From the NCBI GenBank assembly GCA_001874305.1, contig MPCU01000004.1:1-64000 (forward strand): 64,000 bases of DNA. The letters are read 5' to 3'. Made by a program: the position numbers and the translations under genes. Below the pieces are notes generated by a model. The model saw nothing but the letters and a program-made list of their open reading frames with translations, had not been told where the DNA came from and searched no databases. Positions 58,229-64,000 of the stretch are shown piece by piece. The DNA is from Bacteriovorax sp. MedPE-SWde (GTDB taxonomy: Bacteria > Bdellovibrionota > Bacteriovoracia > Bacteriovoracales > Bacteriovoracaceae). Each line of letters begins with the position of its first letter. Positions within the stretch are counted from its first letter, which is position 1.

Positions 58229-58259
58229 TTATCTATTGATGTATACCAAGGAGGGTAAT

Positions 58260-58874
58260 ATGCATAACTTTATCCACGTATTTAATTTGAGTACTCAAAG
58301 AGATCTATTGGAAAATATCAGAGAAGACTCTCAATCAATAACAATATGGCAGTCTTTAGAGTTTAAGAAAAAACTCATGAAGGTTACTTGTGTAAAACTA
58401 AACCTCTATGACAAGCAATTAGAGTTAACGCCTAAGAGAAAAATATACTCATTCGATAGTAAACTTCCAGTCTATTTTTACTCATCTCATAGAACAAGTA
58501 TTTTTAAATCACGAATTATTTTCAATTCTAACTTTAAAGTCATCTTGAGATGGCCAGACAATTTCCTGATTGAAGATGAAAGGGATAATGAGCGTTTCTA
58601 TCACAGAAAGAATAAGAATATTTTATTCAAACTAAGAATTAATAATCAAATCGATAAAGAGTTTCAAAAACCTATAATTGATGAGTCTCTTGATGGGTTA
58701 TCTATTAGAGTTCCTCCTTCCGAATTACAGTATTATGACGAAGGGGCCAGTGTTAAAATAAAGTACAAAGACAAGTCTATCTTTGGGAGAATAAGTTACA
58801 TCTCCCCTCTACAAGATAAAATGTTCCCCAACCACATGAGAGTTGGAATAATTTTTCAAAATCTAACCCAATAG
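58260..58874 (+). CDS. PilZ-domain protein
   Basis: 204 residues from ATG 58260 behind AGGAGG. A long N-terminal region (about 1-100, YcgR-like beta layout) is followed by a PilZ barrel: ERFYHRK has the RxxxR-type basic site (ERDNERFYHRK), and DESLDGLSIRVP the DxSxxG motif. PilZ domains bind cyclic di-GMP. The gene may be part of a σ54-controlled set. It faces the acs gene with 7 bp between the stops. Confidence 0.8.
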   Translation: MHNFIHVFNLSTQRDLLENIREDSQSITIWQSLEFKKKLMKVTCVKLNLYDKQLELTPKRKIYSFDSKLPVYFYSSHRTSIFKSRIIFNSNFKVILRWPDNFLIEDERDNERFYHRKNKNILFKLRINNQIDKEFQKPIIDESLDGLSIRVPPSELQYYDEGASVKIKYKDKSIFGRISYISPLQDKMFPNHMRVGIIFQNLTQ

Positions 58875-58881
58875 ACGCAGA

Positions 58882-60777
58882 TTAGAGAACACCATTCTTG
58901 ATTTCGTCTACAACTGATGGATCAAGTAAAGTCGATGTATCTCCAAAATTAGAAAATTCATGGGCGGCAATCTTCCTAAGAATTCTTCGCATAATTTTCC
59001 CTGATCTTGTTTTAGGTAATCCTTTAACAATTTGAATTTTATCAGGCTTTGCAATTGGCCCGATACATTTAATTACTTCAGTTAAAATTTCTTTTTCAAT
59101 TTCATTAGAAGCACTCTTAGAAGTTATGATATATGCATATATCCCCTGACCTTTAATATCATGAGGGTATCCAACAACTGCGGCCTCTATTACATCAGGG
59201 TGCTGATCAATCGCATCTTCAACCTCCGCAGTACCGATACGATGCCCAGAAACATTTATAACATCATCAACACGTCCAGTTATTCTATAAAAGCCTTCTG
59301 AATCTCTCTTACAACCATCACCAGTAAAGTACTTTCCATCATAGGCACTTAAGTAAGTTTGCTTAAATCTCTCATGGTCGCCATAAATTGTTCTCACCAT
59401 TCCAGGCCATGGATTTTTGATACAAAGATTTCCTTCGGCCTCGACTTCTTTTATCTCTTCACCTTTTTCATTCATTAAAACTGGATGAACACCAGGAAGA
59501 GGAAGTGTTGCATGACATGGCTTTAACTCTGTAATTCCAGCGAGAGGAGAAATTAGAATCCCTCCTGTCTCTGTTTGCCACCATGTATCTACAATTGGAC
59601 AGTTCTTCTTTCCAACATGCTCATTATACCAATGCCAAGCTTCCTCATTAATAGGTTCACCTACTGAGCCCAAAACCTTCAATGAAGAAAGATCACTATT
59701 ATCGACATGCTCATTACCACAGCCCATTAACGCTCTAATTGCTGTTGGTGCTGTATAAAAATGAGAAATCTTATACTTCTCTACTACTTGCCAAAAGCGA
59801 CTAGCATCAGGCCAAGTTGGAACTCCTTCAAACATTACAGTTGTCGCTCCATTTAGTAGTGGTCCATAAGTTATATACGTATGTCCAGTTATCCAACCAA
59901 TGTCAGCTGTACACCAATATGTATCATTCTCTTCAACTTGAAAAACGTTAGCGAATGTATAAGCGGCCCATACCATATATCCAGCTGTAGTATGTTGAAT
60001 ACCTTTAGGTTTACCTGTTGAACCAGATGTATAAAGTACAAATAATGGATCTTCTGCTTCCATTGTTTCAGCAGGACAATCACTTGAAACATCAGAAATT
60101 AGCTCATGCCACCAGTGATCACGACCTTCTTTCATAGTAATCTCGTTATTTGCTCTTTTATGAACTATTACATTTTTTATAGAAGCACATCCAGGCATCT
60201 CTAGCGCTTCATCAGTAATCTTCTTTAACTCTATTGTCTTATTCCCTCTAAGACCTCCATCATTTGTAATAATCAAATTACAAGAGGCATCTTCAATTCT
60301 TCCCGCTAAGGCCTGAGCTGAAAAGCCACCAAAGACAACCGAGTGAATAGCACCTATTCTTGCACATGCTAGAACTGATATTAATAATTCAGGAACCATG
60401 GACATGTAGAGGCAAACCCTATCTCCCTTTTTTACACCAAGGGATTTAAACATATTCGCAGTTTTACAAACTTCTTCATGTAACTCTTTATAAGTATAGC
60501 GAGTCTCTTTTTCACTTGGATCATTTGGAACAAATAAGACCGCTTCTTTTTCAGGTTGAGTTTTAAGATGTCGATCAAGACAATTTTCCGTTATATTGAG
60601 TTGGGCACCATCAAACCATTTCACGTCAGATGAAGATATACTCCCAGACATTACGGAGTCCCACTTCTTTTTCCAATGAAAGCTATCTGCAATCTTGGCC
60701 CAGTACTCACTTGGTGAGTTTAATGCCTCGTCGTACTGTGCATGATAATCTTCAATATTATTGATCTTCCAATCCAT
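58882..60777 (-). CDS. acs: Acetyl-CoA synthetase
   Basis: 631 residues, the usual length. Activates acetate to acetyl-CoA via acetyl-AMP. The AMP-binding core is LYTSGSTGKPKGIQHTTAGY, ADIGWITGHTYITYGPL and VDTWWQTETGG; the hinge and acetylation-regulated Lys lie in LPKTRSGKIMRRILRKIA near the C-terminus. No GNAT-type acetylase is adjacent. Cytoplasmic. Single-gene unit; no plausible terminator in the 7-bp gap to the convergent PilZ gene. Confidence 0.97.
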   Translation of the reverse strand: MDWKINNIEDYHAQYDEALNSPSEYWAKIADSFHWKKKWDSVMSGSISSSDVKWFDGAQLNITENCLDRHLKTQPEKEAVLFVPNDPSEKETRYTYKELHEEVCKTANMFKSLGVKKGDRVCLYMSMVPELLISVLACARIGAIHSVVFGGFSAQALAGRIEDASCNLIITNDGGLRGNKTIELKKITDEALEMPGCASIKNVIVHKRANNEITMKEGRDHWWHELISDVSSDCPAETMEAEDPLFVLYTSGSTGKPKGIQHTTAGYMVWAAYTFANVFQVEENDTYWCTADIGWITGHTYITYGPLLNGATTVMFEGVPTWPDASRFWQVVEKYKISHFYTAPTAIRALMGCGNEHVDNSDLSSLKVLGSVGEPINEEAWHWYNEHVGKKNCPIVDTWWQTETGGILISPLAGITELKPCHATLPLPGVHPVLMNEKGEEIKEVEAEGNLCIKNPWPGMVRTIYGDHERFKQTYLSAYDGKYFTGDGCKRDSEGFYRITGRVDDVINVSGHRIGTAEVEDAIDQHPDVIEAAVVGYPHDIKGQGIYAYIITSKSASNEIEKEILTEVIKCIGPIAKPDKIQIVKGLPKTRSGKIMRRILRKIAAHEFSNFGDTSTLLDPSVVDEIKNGVL

Positions 60778-60840
60778 AGTTCATCCCTGATAAATATAAT
60801 TTATCTGTTATTTTCTCAGGCGAACTATCAATTTGTAAAG

Positions 60841-62148
60841 TTAATCCCGACTTAGAGGTAGAATCAATGAGAATATAGTCTTACCGTCTTGCCTTGAGCC
60901 CTCAATACGACCACCGTAGGAGTTAGCAAGGTACTGGGAAAGACTTAAGCCTAAACCAAATCCTTCACCTGGTGACTTTGTAGTATAAAAGGGAACAAAA
61001 ATCTCGGAAACATCATCTAAAGAGTTTCCAGTATCCGTAATAGTAATAATAATTTCATTTTGAGTTTCGACACTAGAGAATTCAATTTCTTTAATTTCTA
61101 AATCTTCACTAGAGATAATGGCATCTATAGAGTTGGTGTAAAAACTAAGAAGGATCTGAATTATCTCTTCTCTCTTTCCGAGAAAAGTAAGATTCTTACT
61201 AAGCTCATCATATTTTAAGACTATATGATTCGTACTTATTTTTTCATTAAATATACTCAACTCATTCACAACGATATCATAGAATGAAACCTCTTCCAAG
61301 ACACGGGACTTTACTTCAAAGCTAAAACCCTTCATTTTTAAAACTACTTCCTTGATACGTTCATGATTCTCGCGAATTTTATCAAACTTGCTATTTAAGT
61401 CATCCACTGAGATATTGCCTTTTTCTAAGTTCATCTGTGAGATGTTTACAAGGCCATCTGCTATCGCAAGAGGATTATTAATTTCGTGGGCGATACCAGA
61501 GGCCATTCTTCCGAGATTTGCCAATCTTAATGATTGGTCATTTAGCTCTCTTTGTTTTTGCCCATCGACAATTGCATCAATTGTCCTATCACTTAAATAC
61601 TTTAACTGCTTTACTCTATCCATAATCATAGGAGCATAACCAAATGTTATACCAGAAAGAACAAGAGGAACTACATCCCATAAGGAAAGAAGCCAGATTC
61701 CATTAGGAAAATGTAAGCATGCCATAGTACAAAAGAAAATTTTAGGTTTGTGATACAAGTAAGAGGCATGAGACTCTATCGATGCAACAATAAAGACCCA
61801 AGTTCCAAGGTGCGGAGTTGAAAGAAAACCATACTTATCGCCTTGATGAACAAGTAATACTCCGAGACTTATATCAAGTAGGATTGTTAAGAAATAGTAA
61901 ACTCGCTCATATACGCGTTTTCTTTCCTCTTCAAAACTATCAGAATATTTAAGCGCCATTATCATGTTTAGAGTACTGCATGTGACAACAATAGATACTA
62001 ACGTAATGAATATATTTGTAACTGCGAAATCAGGAACGATAACCCAGCTTCCAATAACAGTAAGGTAATTTCCCGCAGAGTTTGTTACTGCAGACTTAAA
62101 AACCGTGTAGCGTCTTAAAGAACGTGACTCCTCTAAAATATTCACCAA
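60841..62148 (-). CDS. Sensor histidine kinase with multi-helix membrane domain
   Basis: 435 residues. About six to seven hydrophobic helices occupy residues 20-180, without a large periplasmic domain, suggesting a membrane-embedded input. The H-box is GRMASGIAHEINNPLAIADG; the ATPase has NSIDAI, TDTGNSLDDV and GEGFGLGLSLSQ. The start is TTG at 62148 or GTG at 62145 behind AAAGGAGA. It is an orphan, not next to a response regulator, in a neighbourhood with acs and a lipoprotein. Confidence 0.9.
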   Translation of the reverse strand: MVNILEESRSLRRYTVFKSAVTNSAGNYLTVIGSWVIVPDFAVTNIFITLVSIVVTCSTLNMIMALKYSDSFEEERKRVYERVYYFLTILLDISLGVLLVHQGDKYGFLSTPHLGTWVFIVASIESHASYLYHKPKIFFCTMACLHFPNGIWLLSLWDVVPLVLSGITFGYAPMIMDRVKQLKYLSDRTIDAIVDGQKQRELNDQSLRLANLGRMASGIAHEINNPLAIADGLVNISQMNLEKGNISVDDLNSKFDKIRENHERIKEVVLKMKGFSFEVKSRVLEEVSFYDIVVNELSIFNEKISTNHIVLKYDELSKNLTFLGKREEIIQILLSFYTNSIDAIISSEDLEIKEIEFSSVETQNEIIITITDTGNSLDDVSEIFVPFYTTKSPGEGFGLGLSLSQYLANSYGGRIEGSRQDGKTIFSLILPLSRD

Positions 62149-62209
62149 ATCTCCTTTATTTAAGAGATTATCGGTTAATAATTTCGATATCTTAAAGGAG
62201 AAGTTCTAG

Positions 62210-62917
62210 TTATTCATATACAATCGGATAATTGTAGATATTAATATCATTTAGTACTCGGTCTGAATTTCTTGACGTTTCTACTCTATGGCTAAATTTT
62301 TGCCCACTAAACCTATCAATATACTCAGTTTTTAAGTGCTTCTCAGTTGACCAAAGAGGACCACCCAACTTCATAGAAAGCTCAGATTCTCCATTCATAG
62401 ATTTAATACAAAGGTCCAAACTATTACCACCTTGAAGTACTCTGATAATAGAACTTCCATTAATATTAGAACCTAGAGAAGATACATTTAACTGATCCTT
62501 TCTCTCTTTTAGAATATATGACTTAGTTAAGTTATATCTTTGGCAAGTAACTTTCGAATCATTAGACGTTACTCTTTGCTCAACAAATGAATAGATATTG
62601 TATCCATCATATTTAACAACAGTAGAAATGCTATGTTTTTGCATCAAGCATGTAGTACGTGCGCCAAATTGATTATAAATATTAGACTGGTATATCTCTA
62701 TCTCAGTCTTAGATAGGCCATTATAAATTCGACCGTACTCATGGCTCCTTTGGGAAATTAAATACTCTAATTCACCAAGACTAACCTGTTTCCCCTTTGA
62801 GCAAGACACAACTGCAGAGTTTAGGGTTCCAGTAACTTCATTATTTGTCTTATCTTCATTTCCCTTTCCGCAAGATATGACCATAAGTAGAATTGATATT
62901 CCTAAAATAGTACGCAT
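62210..62917 (-). CDS. Lipoprotein of unknown function
   Basis: 235 residues. A type II signal (MRTILGISILLMVISCGKGN) carries a lipobox ending in C16, so the mature protein is likely acylated. Several further cysteines (in SAVVSCSKGK, ARTTCLMQK, VTCQRYNLT and SLDLCIKSM) could form disulfides. No family was recognised. A GGGGAGGAAAGA ribosome site precedes ATG. It diverges from the σ54-controlled gene across 277 bp. Confidence 0.75.
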   Translation of the reverse strand: MRTILGISILLMVISCGKGNEDKTNNEVTGTLNSAVVSCSKGKQVSLGELEYLISQRSHEYGRIYNGLSKTEIEIYQSNIYNQFGARTTCLMQKHSISTVVKYDGYNIYSFVEQRVTSNDSKVTCQRYNLTKSYILKERKDQLNVSSLGSNINGSSIIRVLQGGNSLDLCIKSMNGESELSMKLGGPLWSTEKHLKTEYIDRFSGQKFSHRVETSRNSDRVLNDINIYNYPIVYE

Positions 62918-63020
62918 TCTTTCCTCCCCATATTAAACGCCTCACTTTATGGAAAAACTGTGGTTCATGACAAATTCTGTTTCTCAAAAAAGTCCATATG
63001 GCCGCCCTATGTAAGAAATT

Positions 63021-63080
63021 AGCCGTTTATTCTCACACGTAACCTATTGAAAGCATTACGAAACACATTCATAAACAGCT
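63021..63080. repeat. Inverted repeat upstream of the σ54 promoter
   Basis: AGCCGTTTAT (63021-63030) and ATAAACAGCT (63071-63080) are inverted copies matching at 9 of 10 positions. They lie about 60 and 110 bp upstream of the σ54 -24 box, the usual distance for enhancer-binding sites. Function is inference. Confidence 0.35.
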
Positions 63081-63140
63081 AATATCATTGATCTTCAATA
63101 CAAAAGCCAAGAATAAATCAGAGGAGCTTTTTGACACTAC

Positions 63141-63158
63141 TTGGCACTCCCCTTGCAA
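63141..63158 (+). promoter_or_regulatory. σ54 promoter
   Basis: TTGGCACTCCCCTTGCAA has both the TGGCAC and TTGC boxes intact, with GG (63143-63144) and GC (63155-63156) 12 bp apart. It is very close to the σ54 consensus. The expected start is near 63168, 27 bp before the ATG at 63195. Confidence 0.85.
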
Positions 63159-63194
63159 ATATGAACATATATTTATTTAGAGAGAGAGAGACTT

Positions 63195-64000
63195 ATGAGA
63201 AAACAATCATTTCTACTATCACTTTTATGTACACTGACAATTCTTTGTACAAATTCTTTTGCCAAAAACTATCCAGATCTTGGGATGAACTCTGGCAGAA
63301 GTGAAGAAGGATTAATTAAAGTAGATCTCCCTCTACCAATAGTTAAGAACGAAATTATCGGCCTCTTAACTGGTGAGAATGGACCAATAAACGAAATCAC
63401 AAGATTTGATATAGACCCTGTTAAAAGAGTCTTATTTGTCGATGGTAAATTAACTATGCCAGATAGTCTTCTACTCTCTATGGAAGATACTGCTGGAGAT
63501 AAATTAATGAGTGAGCATTCATTCTCATTCGCCATTGGCCTACCTTCACCAAGCCTTCTTTCTGTCTCTCGCTATGTACAATTTAAAATACACAGATTTC
63601 AACTTGATGGTATTGATTACACGAAGGGGTTTAATATTATCTCAAGAGTTGTACCAGCTATTTTATCAAATAGAAGTCTCATCAATTACTTTATGGATGA
63701 GTCAAAAGCTCCAACAGACTACTCAGATAGCGATATGTCTCTACTTATTAAGAACTTCATCGATAGTGGAGTTATTAGATTTAGAGATAACACTATAAGC
63801 ATAAAATTTAATTTAAAGAATTTCACTGACCTTAAGAGATTTGCATATTTAGAAGAGTTAAGATTATGGCACTTCTCCCCTATTCTACTAAAAGGTACAA
63901 AGGATAAGTATGCCTTTAGAATAGAAGCGGGACTAGGAAAGCCAGGTAAGAATTGGGTGTCAGCTGCAAAAGAGAGGCAATCTGAGGATATTGATAATAT
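63195..64000 (+). CDS. Exported protein of unknown function, 3' end outside the window
   Basis: At least 268 residues, open to the right edge. It starts ATG AGA AAA with a signal peptide (MRKQSFLLSLLCTLTILCTN, cleavage near SFAK). The mature part is rich in Lys, Asp, Leu and Ser with alternating short strands and helices; hydrophobic blocks such as SLLIKNFIDSGVIRF and LKRFAYLEELRLWHF are seen. No family was recognised. An almost ideal σ54 promoter lies upstream, so expression is likely conditional. A GAGAGAGAGAC sequence serves as ribosome site. Confidence 0.75.
   Translation, partial: MRKQSFLLSLLCTLTILCTNSFAKNYPDLGMNSGRSEEGLIKVDLPLPIVKNEIIGLLTGENGPINEITRFDIDPVKRVLFVDGKLTMPDSLLLSMEDTAGDKLMSEHSFSFAIGLPSPSLLSVSRYVQFKIHRFQLDGIDYTKGFNIISRVVPAILSNRSLINYFMDESKAPTDYSDSDMSLLIKNFIDSGVIRFRDNTISIKFNLKNFTDLKRFAYLEELRLWHFSPILLKGTKDKYAFRIEAGLGKPGKNWVSAAKERQSEDIDN

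Noticed and set aside
1-64000. CRISPR arrays, insertion sequences, integrases, prophage or plasmid genes
   Set aside because: No regular direct repeats with spacers and no transposase, integrase, phage structural or partition genes were seen; the only tandem repeat is within the surface-protein gene.

Overview
The window is AT-rich, very gene-dense chromosomal DNA. It most likely comes from a Bdellovibrio-and-like organism of the Bacteriovorax/Halobacteriovorax type. This is inferred from gene content: many secreted hydrolases and proteases, lineage-type hypothetical secreted proteins, PilZ and HD-GYP-like proteins, σ54-type promoters, few long operons and many convergent genes whose 3' ends overlap. 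No rRNA, tRNA, insertion sequence, prophage or CRISPR array was seen.

Layout. 1-2.2 kb: the 3' end of a giant repetitive surface protein with a nested LamG-like domain. 2.3-11.8 kb: housekeeping and transport genes (menB, two-exon-free DMT exporter, msrA, a SpoU methyltransferase, acylphosphatase, a DUF3179 protein, MarC, a GST-like protein, a three-gene ABC exporter). 11.9-12.8 kb: a divergent NsrR-like repressor and truncated haemoglobin pair around a near-perfect dyad, probably a nitric-oxide response. 12.8-21.3 kb: secreted proteins, among them a probable exported PD-(D/E)XK nuclease and a subtilase with no propeptide, plus an SDR/TetR pair and an FMN glutamate-synthase-like enzyme.

21.3-34.3 kb is a polysaccharide locus: four GT4 glycosyltransferases, an MraY/WecA-type initiating transferase, a Wzy/ligase-like membrane protein, an SLBB export protein, a Wzz-like chain-length protein and two tandem CpsD-like proteins with degenerate P-loops. 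An HD-GYP-like protein that has lost its HD pair sits among them. A Wzx-like flippase lies separately at 43.9-45.4 kb.

34.5-43.8 kb: hydrolase, DCC, GreA-C-terminal-like, rlmN and DMT genes; an overlapping three-gene operon encoding a trypsin-like protease, a zinc metallopeptidase and an ATP-grasp ligase (the best candidate here for an undescribed system); and hemN behind an FNR-type box whose centre falls at -41.5 from a predicted leaderless start. 45.4-51.1 kb: an OGFr-domain protein, an orphan +-strand terminator that suggests a small RNA, a membrane-anchored Hsp20-like protein with a DUF3347-like partner, and a vitamin B12 module (COG2102/DUF71 ATPase, cobalamin riboswitch, BtuB-like receptor, TonB).

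51.2-64 kb: a histidine kinase with a convergent single-domain response regulator, a LAS-type peptidoglycan peptidase, a secreted HExxH protease, an MFS transporter, a PilZ protein behind a σ54-like promoter, acetyl-CoA synthetase, a second histidine kinase, a lipoprotein, and a secreted protein behind an almost ideal σ54 promoter that runs off the right edge. Domain assignments come from reading motifs by eye; no database search was run.
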